Shown: one piece after another, positions 6,904-13,408 of the stretch
Position numbering within the stretch: position 1 is the stretch's first letter
Layout of the letters: the number at the start of each line of letters is the position of its first letter
Position numbers and translations under genes: made by a program
The notes under the pieces: generated by a model
Databases searched by the model: none
What the model was told of the DNA's origin: nothing
The model's input: the letters and a program-made list of their open reading frames with translations, nothing else
Origin: an uncultured bacterium
GTDB lineage: Bacteria; Actinomycetota; Actinomycetes; S36-B12
NCBI GenBank assembly: GCA_903908025.1
Contig: CAIVQM010000518.1
Coordinates: forward strand, 1-13,408
Direction: 5' to 3'
DNA: 13,408 nucleotides

Positions 6904-7019
6904 ATGGCGGCACACAGCGAATCTGGTTGTTACTGGCGAGTCACAATGGCGTAATCTCACGGGGCCAGCCTTGGGGGGCCGGCACGGGTATTCACGCCTG
7001 ACGCCGGGCCGAGCGGAGC

Positions 7020-7026
7020 GGGAGGA
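7020..7026 (+). promoter_or_regulatory. Strong ribosome binding site for the TTG-started permease
   Basis: GGGAGGA ends 5 nt before TTG 7032. The next ATG in frame is only at residue 39, inside the first membrane helix, so the TTG is the believable start and this site decides it. Confidence 0.65.
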
Positions 7027-7031
7027 CATCT

Positions 7032-8018
7032 TTGAGCACCATCGTCACGTCCTCCGCGTTGCCCGCTGGTGCCGATGACGAGGAGATCACGGGACGGTCG
7101 CTTCGCCAGATCGTGTGGTCCCGGCTGCGCCGCGATAAGACCGCGATGGTCTGCTTGGTCATCCTCATCCTGCTGTACCTGGTCGCCATCTTCGCTCCCG
7201 TCATCACCTCGCTCCTGGGCGTGGATCCCTACTCGTTCGATGGCGACTCCATCAGCGACAGTGGTGGCGGCCCGGTCGGCCCGTGGGGCGGTATCAGCTC
7301 CGAGCATCCGCTGGGCGTCGAGTGGGGAACGGGCCGCGACATCCTGGCTCAGCTCCTCTACGGGCTGCGCATCTCGCTCCTCATCGCCACGACGGCGACC
7401 ATTCTGACCACTTTCATCGGCACGACCCTCGGCATCATCTCGGGCTACGCCGGCGGCAAGACCGACGCCATCATCGGCCGCACGATGGACCTGATTCTGG
7501 CGTTCCCTTTCCTGCTGATCATCCTGGCTCTGTCCGGCGTCCTGACCCAGCGCCTCACGCAGTTGGGTGTTCCCGACGGCAACCCGTCGCGGATCCTCTA
7601 CCTGATCATCGTGCTGAGCTTCTTCGGGTGGCCCTACCTGGCGCGCATCGTGCGCGGTCAGGTCCTCAGTGTGCGCGAACGTGAGTTCGTTGAAGCGGCG
7701 GTCGCGATGGGCGCTGGTCGCCCGCGCATCCTGTTCAAGGAGATCCTCCCGAACCTGTGGGCGCCGATCCTCGTCTACGCGACGCTCACCCTGCCGACCT
7801 ACGTCGGCACCGAGGCGGCCTTGTCCTTCCTCGGTATCGGCGTGCTGCCCCCTGACACATCCTTCGGCGGCATGCTCGGCAACTCCGTCAGCTACTTCAG
7901 CGTCGTGCCGTCCTACCTGTTCATCCCCGGCACTGTCCTCGTGATCCTTGTCGTGACCTTCAACCTCGTCGGTGACGCGGTTCGCGATGCCCTAGACCCC
8001 CGCGCCGGACGGGTGTGA
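7032..8018 (+). CDS. Peptide-type ABC importer permease, DppC/OppC family
   Basis: A 328-residue inner-membrane permease of the DppC/OppC type. A cytoplasmic N-terminus carrying the OppC_N-like region (SLRQIVWSRLRRDKTAM) leads into TM1 (about 38-58). A long extracytoplasmic loop contains the family signature EHPLG...GRD (91-103), and about five further helices follow. The coupling-helix EAA motif is EFVEAAVAMGAG (218-229), which contacts the ATPases. The end VGDAVRDALDPRAG is characteristic of DppC-type C-termini. It pairs with the DppB-type permease encoded at 9992 to form the channel. It is the first gene of the cluster and starts at TTG with a strong ribosome binding site. The order, with this permease before the lipoprotein gene, differs from enteric dppABCDF. 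Substrate is inferred to be a di- or oligopeptide; nickel or another solute cannot be excluded. Confidence 0.93.
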   Translation: MSTIVTSSALPAGADDEEITGRSLRQIVWSRLRRDKTAMVCLVILILLYLVAIFAPVITSLLGVDPYSFDGDSISDSGGGPVGPWGGISSEHPLGVEWGTGRDILAQLLYGLRISLLIATTATILTTFIGTTLGIISGYAGGKTDAIIGRTMDLILAFPFLLIILALSGVLTQRLTQLGVPDGNPSRILYLIIVLSFFGWPYLARIVRGQVLSVREREFVEAAVAMGAGRPRILFKEILPNLWAPILVYATLTLPTYVGTEAALSFLGIGVLPPDTSFGGMLGNSVSYFSVVPSYLFIPGTVLVILVVTFNLVGDAVRDALDPRAGRV

Positions 8019-8061
8019 GCTCATGCTCGCGCATCCGGCACCCAGGAAGATCCGGTCAAGC

Positions 8062-8079
8062 GGTCGCCAACCGGCGACT
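8062..8079 (+). other. Short hairpin ahead of the binding-protein gene
   Basis: GTCGCC (8063-8068) pairs with GGCGAC (8073-8078) around an AACC tetraloop, with a flanking G-T wobble. It sits in the 113-nt gap (8019-8131) between the permease and lipoprotein genes. It could be an mRNA-processing or stabilising element, or the 3' part of an attenuator; no T-tract follows, and no clear promoter is seen in the gap. Confidence 0.3.
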
Positions 8080-8122
8080 CGGACGGGATGACGTGGACCG
8101 AGGTAACTCGATCCGAATTAGT

Positions 8123-8128
8123 GGAGGA
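8123..8128 (+). promoter_or_regulatory. Ribosome binding site of the binding-protein gene
   Basis: GGAGGA lies 3 nt before ATG 8132 and 9 nt before ATG 8138. It rules out the upstream in-frame GTG at 8015, and the spacing slightly favours the second ATG; both leave the signal peptide intact. Confidence 0.6.
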
Positions 8129-8131
8129 AAG

Positions 8132-9895
8132 ATGGGCATGGCCAACAAGGGCCTGCGCCTGGCCGCGGTCGGCGCTGTTACAGCGCTGGCGCTGGCTGCC
8201 TGCGGCGGGGGCAGCAGCTCCAGCTCGGACAGTTCGGCGAGCGGAAGCGCGGGCAGTGGAGAGCCGACTAAGGGCGGCACGATCTACTACCTCACCAACG
8301 CAGAGCAGTTCGACCAGATCGACCCGCAGCGCATCTACACGGGCGAGGATCTTGCCTTCTTCAACGGCACGATCTACCGCACCCTGACCGCGTACAAGTT
8401 CTCGCAGGATGCTGCCGAGGGCACGTCGCTGGTTCCCGACCTCGCCACGGACACCGGCACGGTGGCCGACGGCGGCAAGACGTGGTCCTTCACCCTCGTC
8501 GATGGCGCGACATTCCAGGATGGCGCCGCCATCACCTGCGCTGACGTTGCCTATGGCGTCTCGCGCACCTTCGCCACCGATGTGATCACCGGTGGCCCGA
8601 CGTACGCGATCTCGATGCTCGACATCCCCACCGCTGAGGATGGCTCGTCTGCATACAAGGGCCCGTACACGGGCGAGGGCCAGGACCTGTTCGACAAGGC
8701 CGTGACCTGCTCGGCCGACGGCAAGACGGTCACGTTCCACCTGAACAAGCCGGTCCCGGACTTCAACTACACGACCACCCTGCTGGCGTTCTCGCCGGTT
8801 CCGAAGGCGTCCGACACTGGTGAGAAGTACGGCGACGCGCCCGTTGCGTCCGGCCCGTACCTCATCGAGTCGAACAAGAACGGCAAGGGCGGCAAGATGG
8901 TCCTGGCTCGCAACCCGAAGTGGGATGCGGCGAGCGACACCTACCGTGGCGCCTTCCCGGACAACTGGGAGGTCGACTACGGCATCGATCCCAAGGTCAT
9001 CGACCAGCGGACGATGACGAGCTCGGGCAACGATGAGACCGCCATCAACCTCGGCGTCGAGCCGGAGCAGCTGGCAGTCGTGTTCAAGAGCCCGACCGAG
9101 GCGAACCCGGAGTACGCCGGCCGTGCGATCAGCACGCTCGATCCGTACGTCCGCTACTTCGCCATCAACACGCAGAAGGTGCCGAACCTCAAGATCCGTC
9201 AGGCCATCGCGGTGGCCCTCGATCGCGAGGCACTCCGCAAGAACGCGGGCGGCGACTTCTCGGGTGACTACGCCGATGGCGTCATCAAGCCGAACATGGG
9301 CCAGGACTACGCGCCGACCGGCATGTGGGACACCCTCCTCGGTCAGAAGATCCCGGACACGGGTGACCCGGAGTACGCCAAGAAGCTGATCGCTGAGTCG
9401 GGCGAGGCTGCCCCGACGATCACCTTCGACTACCCGCAGTCGCCGACGGCCGACAAGGCCGCCGCGATCGTGGTTGACTCGCTCGGCAAGGCTGGCATCA
9501 CTGCCAAGCCGAACCCGATCGAGCCCGGTCAGTACTACGGCGTCGTGTTCGACCCCGAGAAGGCCCACGAGCTCATCAACGCGGGCTGGGGACCGGACTG
9601 GCCGAACGCCTCGACCATCATCCCGGAGCTGTTCACGCCGACCGGCGGATTCAACCTCTCGCAGTACGACAACCCGGAGTACAACACGGCTGTCGATGCT
9701 GCGAAGGTCGAGCTCGACCGCGCCAAGCAGGCGAAGATGTGGCAGGACCTGAACACGCAGGCGATGAAGGATGTCGTCGTGGTGCCCACCAGGTTCGGTC
9801 GCGAGCAGCGCATGACCGGCACGAAGATCGGCCCCGTCTACCTCTGGCCCGCCTACGGCTCTTGGCCGTACGGGCAGATGTACGCAGGGCAGTAG
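8132..9895 (+). CDS. Lipoprotein substrate-binding protein, SBP family 5 (DppA/OppA type)
   Basis: A 587-residue extracytoplasmic solute-binding protein. The signal peptide has NKGLR, a hydrophobic core, then lipobox LAAC (L21-A-A-C24); Cys24 would be lipidated and anchor the protein on the outer membrane face. A Gly/Ser-rich linker (about 25-47) precedes the SBP_bac_5 fold. Fold-typical segments include QIDPQRIY near the start, WSFTLVDGATFQDGAAITCADVAYGVSRTF, ASGPYLIE, IRQAIAVALDRE and GWGPDWPN. These proteins capture di/oligopeptides, or occasionally other solutes, and deliver them to the permeases. The frame is open back to a GTG at 8015, but the signal sequence and the GGAGGA site (8123-8128) place the start at ATG 8132 or ATG 8138, the latter with better spacing. 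It is followed by a very stable hairpin. Confidence 0.94.
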   Translation: MGMANKGLRLAAVGAVTALALAACGGGSSSSSDSSASGSAGSGEPTKGGTIYYLTNAEQFDQIDPQRIYTGEDLAFFNGTIYRTLTAYKFSQDAAEGTSLVPDLATDTGTVADGGKTWSFTLVDGATFQDGAAITCADVAYGVSRTFATDVITGGPTYAISMLDIPTAEDGSSAYKGPYTGEGQDLFDKAVTCSADGKTVTFHLNKPVPDFNYTTTLLAFSPVPKASDTGEKYGDAPVASGPYLIESNKNGKGGKMVLARNPKWDAASDTYRGAFPDNWEVDYGIDPKVIDQRTMTSSGNDETAINLGVEPEQLAVVFKSPTEANPEYAGRAISTLDPYVRYFAINTQKVPNLKIRQAIAVALDREALRKNAGGDFSGDYADGVIKPNMGQDYAPTGMWDTLLGQKIPDTGDPEYAKKLIAESGEAAPTITFDYPQSPTADKAAAIVVDSLGKAGITAKPNPIEPGQYYGVVFDPEKAHELINAGWGPDWPNASTIIPELFTPTGGFNLSQYDNPEYNTAVDAAKVELDRAKQAKMWQDLNTQAMKDVVVVPTRFGREQRMTGTKIGPVYLWPAYGSWPYGQMYAGQ

Positions 9896-9902
9896 CAGCA
9901 CG

Positions 9903-9944
9903 GTGACTGGGGGGCGGGCGCATGTCGCCCGCCCCCCAGTACAC
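9903..9944 (+). terminator. Very stable intercistronic hairpin after the binding-protein gene
   Basis: ACTGGGGGGCGGGCG (9906-9920) and CGCCCGCCCCCCAGT (9926-9940) form a perfect 15-bp, almost all-GC stem with the 5-nt loop CATGT. After one bulged A, GTG/CAC extends it by three pairs. No T-run follows. It begins 7 nt after the lipoprotein stop and lies about 50 nt before the next importer gene. In such a place it may be a partial terminator or a 3' barrier to RNA decay, either of which would leave more lipoprotein mRNA than downstream mRNA. Confidence 0.75.
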
Positions 9945-9982
9945 CTCTACGAACAGTCCGCTCTGGGCTGTCACTTCCACCG

Positions 9983-9997
9983 TTAGGTCAGATGATG
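9983..9997 (+). promoter_or_regulatory. Weak candidate -10 box before the DppB-type gene
   Basis: TTAGGT (9983-9988) stands 6 nt before the second ATG (9995) of the permease gene, repeating the spacing seen at mntA and typA. There is no clear -35 and only an AGG as ribosome binding site. A restart of transcription after the hairpin is possible but thinly supported. Confidence 0.25.
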
Positions 9998-10987
9998 AGC
10001 GCGTACGTGGTTCGACGGGTGATCAGCATGATCCTCCTGTTGCTCCTGCTGACGTTCGTCGTCTTCGTCCTGTTCAGCCTGCTGCCGACTGATCCGGCGC
10101 GCCTTACCTGCGGCAAGTCCTGCACCCCGGAGATCATCGAGGCCAACCGGCATCGCCTCGGCCTCGACCTGCCCGTGATCCAGCAGTACTGGGAGTACCT
10201 CAAGGGCATCTTCGTGGGGCGCACCTTCGCCAAGGACTCACCTGATCCCGTCGTCTGCAGCGCGCCCTGCCTGGGCTACTCGTTCAAGCGTGGCGAGGAG
10301 GTGTTCGTCCTCATCAAGGAGGGCTTCCCGGCCACCTTCTGGCTGGCCCTCGGCGCCTTCGTGCTGTGGCTGGCGGCAGGCATCTCGGTGGGCGTCTACG
10401 CCGCCCTGCGCCGCGGCAAGTGGCAGGACAAGACCGTCATGGGAATCTCCCTCGCGGGCTACTCGCTGCCCTCGTTCTTCCTCGGCCTGATGGCGATCTT
10501 CTTCATCGTCATCCGCCTTCAACTGCTGCCATACCCGTCCTACGTATCGCCATTCGAGAACCCGACGCAGTTCCTCCAGACGATGATCCTGCCCTGGATC
10601 GTGCTGGCCATCCTCTACGCCGCTTTCTACATGCGCTTGACGCGCAACCAGATGCTCGAGGTCCTCGGTGAGGATTACATCCGCACGGCCCGGGCGAAGG
10701 GCCTGCCGGAGCGGATCGTCATCCGCAAGCACGCGTTGCGGGCCGGCCTGACCCCGATCGTCACTGCTGCGGGGCTCGATCTCGCCGGCCTCCTCGGCGG
10801 TGCGATCATCACCGAGAGCATCTTCAGCCTGCCCGGTATCGGCTCCCTCGCCGTGAACTCCGTGAACGATGCCGACCTGCCGCTCATCGTGGGGATCACC
10901 CTCGTCACGGCGACCTTCATCATCGTGGCCAACCTGATTGTCGATCTGCTCTATGCGGTCATCGATCCGAGAGTGAGACTCACGTGA
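9992..10987 (+). CDS. Peptide-type ABC importer permease, DppB/OppB family
   Basis: A 331-residue permease of the DppB/OppB type. It starts with the usual MxxYVVRRV leader into TM1 (about 11-31), followed by a first extracytoplasmic loop of about 80 residues, the GISVGVYAALRRGKWQDK segment near 124-141, and TM helices to the end. The EAA motif is EDYIRTARAKGLPE (227-240), and the family terminus LLYAVIDPRVR is present. The first loop holds four cysteines as two CX3C pairs (C40/C44 and C89/C93), likely disulphides outside the membrane. The start is ATG 9992 or ATG 9995, with only a weak AGG upstream. The stop TGA (10985-10987) overlaps the next gene's start, so the two are coupled. It partners the DppC-type permease encoded at 7032. 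Confidence 0.94.
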   Translation: MMSAYVVRRVISMILLLLLLTFVVFVLFSLLPTDPARLTCGKSCTPEIIEANRHRLGLDLPVIQQYWEYLKGIFVGRTFAKDSPDPVVCSAPCLGYSFKRGEEVFVLIKEGFPATFWLALGAFVLWLAAGISVGVYAALRRGKWQDKTVMGISLAGYSLPSFFLGLMAIFFIVIRLQLLPYPSYVSPFENPTQFLQTMILPWIVLAILYAAFYMRLTRNQMLEVLGEDYIRTARAKGLPERIVIRKHALRAGLTPIVTAAGLDLAGLLGGAIITESIFSLPGIGSLAVNSVNDADLPLIVGITLVTATFIIVANLIVDLLYAVIDPRVRLT

Positions 10988-12045
10988 TGACCGACCTGAC
11001 GCCGACTCCCCGGCGTGCCTACATCGAGGTCGAGGACCTCTCCGTGCAGTTCCCGACGGAGGATGGTGTGGTCCGCGCGGTCGACGGCGTGACCTTCGCC
11101 ATCGACAAGGGCCAGACGATCGCGATCGTGGGCGAGTCCGGCTCAGGAAAGAGCGTTACGGCGCAGGCCATCATGGGTCTCGTCAACGCGCGAACGGCCG
11201 ACGTCACCGGGCATGTCTGGATTGATGGTCAAGATGTCGTGGGCATGACCGACGACGAACTGCGCAAGATGCGTGGCAGCACCATGGCGATGATCTTCCA
11301 GGACCCGATGTCGAGCCTGCACCCGTTCTACCGAATCGGCGCGCAGCTGACCGAGGCCGTCAACGTGCACAACAAGGTGAGCAAGAAGGAGGCTCGCGAC
11401 CGAGCCATCGAGATGCTCCACAAGGTGGGCATCCCCTCGCCGGAGAAGCGCATTGAGGACTACCCGCATCAGTTCTCCGGTGGCATGCGCCAGCGCGTGA
11501 TGATCGCGATGGCTCTGATCAACTCGCCATCCCTGCTCATCGCGGACGAGCCGACGACGGCACTCGACGTGACGGTTCAGGCACAGATCATGGAACTGAT
11601 CCTCGAACTCCAGCAGGAGTACAACACTGCCGTGGTTCTCATCACGCATGACCTCGGCATCGTCGCTGACGCTGCCGATCAGGTCGCGGTGATGTACGGC
11701 GCCCGTGTCGTCGAGAGCGGCGTCATCGACGACATCTTCTACGCGCCAGAGATGCCGTACACGCTCGGGTTGCTGGCGTCGGTACCGCGACTGAATCAGG
11801 TCCGGGCCGAGCGGCTCGACCCGATCCCCGGCAACCCGCCGTCACCGATCCGGCTCCCGTCGGGCTGCGTTTTCAATCCCCGCTGTGTGTACACCGACCG
11901 TGTCGAGGGCGACCTGTGCGCGACGGAGCGACCGGCCCTGCTGCCGACTTCTCCTGGCCACATGGTCCGCTGCCACATGTCCAAGGAGGAGCGTGGCGTG
12001 GTTGCGACCATCGCTCTCCGCGGCCTGGGCAGGGAGGAGACATGA
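10984..12045 (+). CDS. Peptide ABC importer ATPase, DppD/OppD type
   Basis: A 353-residue nucleotide-binding subunit. Walker A is GESGSGKS (50-57), the Q-loop is in [12 protein letters not shown], the ABC signature is FSGGMRQR (164-171), Walker B is LLIADEP with D188-E189, and the H-loop is H222. The C-terminal oligopeptide-transporter extension has [19 protein letters not shown], with cysteines at 295, 301, 312 and 330. In structurally studied relatives this four-Cys motif binds a [4Fe-4S] cluster. It works as a heterodimer with the DppF-type ATPase encoded next, on the cytoplasmic face. The start is GTG 10984 (overlapping the previous TGA as GTGA) or ATG 10987 (TGATG); both imply translational coupling, and the choice changes one residue. 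Its own TGA overlaps the next ATG. Confidence 0.95.
   Translation: MMTDLTPTPRRAYIEVEDLSVQFPTEDGVVRAVDGVTFAIDKGQTIAIVGESGSGKSVTAQAIMGLVNARTADVTGHVWIDGQDVVGMTDDELRKMRGSTMAMIFQDPMSSLHPFYRIGAQLTEAVNVHNKVSKKEARDRAIEMLHKVGIPSPEKRIEDYPHQFSGGMRQRVMIAMALINSPSLLIADEPTTALDVTVQAQIMELILELQQEYNTAVVLITHDLGIVADAADQVAVMYGARVVESGVIDDIFYAPEMPYTLGLLASVPRLNQVRAERLDPIPGNPPSPIRLPSGCVFNPRCVYTDRVEGDLCATERPALLPTSPGHMVRCHMSKEERGVVATIALRGLGREET
12031..12038 (+). promoter_or_regulatory. Ribosome binding site of the DppF-type gene
   Basis: AGGGAGGA lies within the end of the upstream ATPase gene, 3 nt before ATG 12042. It selects that start over the far-upstream frame opening at 11916, which would add 42 residues lacking any family resemblance. 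Confidence 0.65.
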
Positions 12046-13238
12046 CCGAGATCATGAATGGCTCCCATACCGCGGGCGATCCCGTGCTGCGGGTCACTGA
12101 CCTGAAGATGCACTTCCCCGTGCGATCGAAGGGGCTGTTCCCCAAGACGATCGGCCAGGTTAAGGCTGTCGACGGCGTCAGCTTCGATGTGCAGCCGGGG
12201 GAGACTCTCGGTCTGGTCGGCGAGAGTGGGTGCGGCAAGTCGACCACCGGCCGTACGGCCCTGCGTCTGCTCGAGCCGACATCCGGCAAGGTCGAGATGG
12301 ACGGCATCGATGTCACGCGGATGTCGGCCAAGGACATGGTCCCGCTGCGTCGCAAGGCCGCGATGATCTTCCAGGATCCGTACAACGCACTGAACCCCCG
12401 GCACACCGTCGGCGCCATCATCGGGGCGCCCTTCGCGGTGCAGGGCGTCGAACCGGCCGGCGGCGTCCGCGCGGCGGTCCGTGACCTCATGGACCGAGTC
12501 GGCCTGAATCCCGAGCATTACAACCGCTACCCGGCGGAGTTCTCAGGTGGTCAGCGGCAGCGCATCGGCATTGCGCGTGCGGTGGCTCTCCGTCCGCACT
12601 TCATCGTCTGCGACGAGCCGGTGTCGGCACTCGACGTGTCGATTCAGGCGCAGGTCATCAACCTGCTGCGCGACCTGCAGGACGATTTCGGCATCGCCTA
12701 CCTGTTCGTGGCGCATGACCTTGCTGTCGTCCGCCAGATCTCGCATCGCGTCGCCGTCATGTACCTGGGTCACGTGATGGAGCTGACCAGCCGGGAGGAG
12801 CTGTACGCACGGCCCCTGCACCCGTACACGCATGCGCTCCTGTCGGCGATCCCGGTGCCTGATCCGCGGGCGCAGAAGAACCGCGAGCACATCCTGCTGT
12901 CGGGTGATCTGCCCAGCCCGGTCAATCCGCCGTCCGGCTGCGTCTTCCACACGCGGTGCTTCGTCGCCCAGGACATCTGCAAGGTCGACAAGCCCGTCAT
13001 CCGCGAGTTCGAGCCCGGGCATCAGGTGGCCTGTCACTTCCCGATCACTGAGTACCTCGGCTCCACGCCGATCGTCGGTCCGGATCCCGGCCTGACCGCC
13101 GAGTCGGAACTTGAGGGGATGCAGGACGGCGACCCGATGGAGCAGGCAGGGGATGCCGACCTGATCCACGAGCCCGGCACGAACTACACCGACGGGACGG
13201 ACTCGCTCATCGACCCGGGCCCGGGCCTGTGGAGATGA
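12042..13238 (+). CDS. Peptide ABC importer ATPase, DppF/OppF type
   Basis: A 398-residue nucleotide-binding subunit. The DppF-style N-terminus ([28 protein letters not shown]) precedes Walker [10 protein letters not shown] (60-68), the Q-loop [12 protein letters not shown], signature FSGGQRQR (167-174), Walker B FIVCDEP (D191-E192) and H-loop H225. The C-terminal extension has cysteines 300, 306, 313 and 331 in SGCVFHTRC...C...VACHFP, again a likely metal or [4Fe-4S] site. After residue 334 comes a 64-residue acidic, Gly/Pro/Asp-rich tail that is longer than the standard family end and looks disordered. ATG 12042 overlaps the upstream TGA (ATGA) and has a strong ribosome binding site. The last 55 nt overlap, antisense, the end of the S9 peptidase gene. 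Confidence 0.95.
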   Translation: MTEIMNGSHTAGDPVLRVTDLKMHFPVRSKGLFPKTIGQVKAVDGVSFDVQPGETLGLVGESGCGKSTTGRTALRLLEPTSGKVEMDGIDVTRMSAKDMVPLRRKAAMIFQDPYNALNPRHTVGAIIGAPFAVQGVEPAGGVRAAVRDLMDRVGLNPEHYNRYPAEFSGGQRQRIGIARAVALRPHFIVCDEPVSALDVSIQAQVINLLRDLQDDFGIAYLFVAHDLAVVRQISHRVAVMYLGHVMELTSREELYARPLHPYTHALLSAIPVPDPRAQKNREHILLSGDLPSPVNPPSGCVFHTRCFVAQDICKVDKPVIREFEPGHQVACHFPITEYLGSTPIVGPDPGLTAESELEGMQDGDPMEQAGDADLIHEPGTNYTDGTDSLIDPGPGLWR

Positions 13239-13408
13239 TCGGCGAGGAAGCCCACCTCTAGGCGTAGCAGGTTCTCGGCCACGACCTCCTGGGGCGTCAT
13301 GTGCGTCACGCCGCTGAGCGGCAGCACGGAGTGCGCCCTGCCCGCGGCAAGGAGGGCACCGGAGAGCTGCAGGGTGTTGGCGACTAAGACGTTGTCGTCG
13401 GCCAGACC
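13184..13408 (-). CDS. Prolyl oligopeptidase (S9) family peptidase, C-terminal fragment
   Basis: An open frame of 74 codons enters from the right edge on the minus strand and stops at TAG (13186-13184); the rest of the gene lies outside the window. It begins GLADDNVLVANTLQLS, the S9 segment that carries the charge-relay Asp (HGxADDNV in the family), and continues ALLAAGRAHSVLPLSGVTHM with the catalytic-His block GVTHMTPQEVVAENLL, then [10 protein letters not shown], the last helix of the alpha/beta hydrolase domain. This matches dipeptidyl-peptidase-like S9 enzymes, which cleave short peptides, often after proline; the catalytic serine is not visible. The end (about the last 14 residues, Pro/Gly/Ser-rich) is encoded opposite the ATPase tail. 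It is convergent with the peptide importer, suggesting a related role in peptide use. Confidence 0.85.
   Translation of the reverse strand, partial: GLADDNVLVANTLQLSGALLAAGRAHSVLPLSGVTHMTPQEVVAENLLRLEVGFLADHLHRPGPGSMSESVPSV

Larger units (their letters stand above)
6814..7031 (+). promoter_or_regulatory. Intergenic regulatory region upstream of the ABC importer genes
   Basis: These 218 nt hold no convincing gene. From left to right are an 8-bp inverted pair TACGACCA/TGGTCGTA with a 50-nt loop (6818-6825 and 6876-6883), too loose to call a terminator; a tighter palindrome at 6884-6903; a possible promoter TTGTTA (6927-6932), 19-nt spacer, TAATCT (6952-6957); a G-rich stretch around 6960-6982; and a strong ribosome binding site just before the TTG at 7032. 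The untranslated leader from that promoter would be about 70 nt. Confidence 0.45.

Noticed and set aside
2775..6949. The shared octamer CACAATGG at 2775 and 6942
   Set aside because: Two copies of an 8-mer, 4 kb apart in different contexts, are too few to call a repeat or common operator.
8015..8131. In-frame GTG at 8015 overlapping the permease stop as GTGA, a possible coupled start for the binding protein
   Set aside because: It would put 39 polar residues before the lipoprotein signal peptide, which must be N-terminal to work, and GGAGGA lies right before ATG 8132.
8021..9901. A 626-codon open frame on the minus strand opposite the lipoprotein gene
   Set aside because: It mirrors the SBP gene codon for codon, has Arg/Val/Asp-rich low-complexity composition and no family motifs. 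Long antisense frames are expected opposite G/C-ending codons in high-GC DNA.
13214..13225. Palindrome CCCGGGCCCGGG near the end of the DppF-type gene
   Set aside because: It has no loop, lies in coding sequence of Pro/Gly codons on both strands, and is better explained by composition than as a terminator or binding site.

Overview
The window is high-GC DNA (third codon positions mostly G/C, frequent GTG/TTG starts, stop/start overlaps of 1-4 nt) and reads as an actinobacterial (Actinomycetota) chromosome. Supporting signs are an actinobacterial-looking lipoprotein with a Ser/Gly-rich linker, a membrane protein that looks lineage-restricted, and several genes whose start codon lies 6 nt after a TANNNT-like -10 box with no Shine-Dalgarno, as expected for leaderless transcripts. 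Genus cannot be read from this sequence. No tRNA, rRNA, IS element, CRISPR array or prophage gene was seen.

Layout. (1) 11-1084: ychF, a conserved ribosome-associated P-loop ATPase, closed by a long hairpin that overlaps its stop codon. (2) 1167-3143, plus strand: small accessory genes, namely a Nudix hydrolase, a coupled MntA/HepT-type (MNT-HEPN) toxin-antitoxin pair, a SRPBCC/AHSA1-like protein and a DUF1801 protein. (3) 3150-4900, minus strand: a two-gene unit of a two-TM membrane protein followed by a small class-B-type flavin monooxygenase, convergent with DUF1801 across a shared hairpin. (4) 4954-6813: typA/bipA, the translational GTPase, divergent from the minus-strand pair. (5) 6814-7031: intergenic region with a palindrome and a possible promoter. 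(6) 7032-13238: a complete five-gene peptide-type ABC importer in the order DppC-type permease, lipoprotein binding protein, DppB-type permease, DppD-type ATPase, DppF-type ATPase. (7) 13184-13408, minus strand: the C-terminal end of a prolyl-oligopeptidase (S9) family peptidase running off the window and overlapping the last ATPase gene tail to tail.

How they fit. The ABC genes make a whole importer: surface lipoprotein captures a peptide, two permeases form the channel, and two ATPases with C-terminal four-Cys sites drive it. Permease-SBP-permease-ATPase-ATPase is the order I recall for Streptomyces bldKABCDE, rather than the enteric dppABCDF order. Strong hairpins flank the lipoprotein gene and could set a higher dose of it than of the membrane parts. 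The convergent S9 peptidase gives a plausible link between peptide uptake and peptide cleavage. The segment between ychF and typA looks like an accessory pocket between two housekeeping translation NTPase genes; the MNT-HEPN pair is its most likely transferred part. I see no clearly undescribed multi-gene system. The most checkable points are the leaderless promoters, the intercistronic hairpins, the S9/DppF antisense overlap and the acidic tail of the last ATPase.
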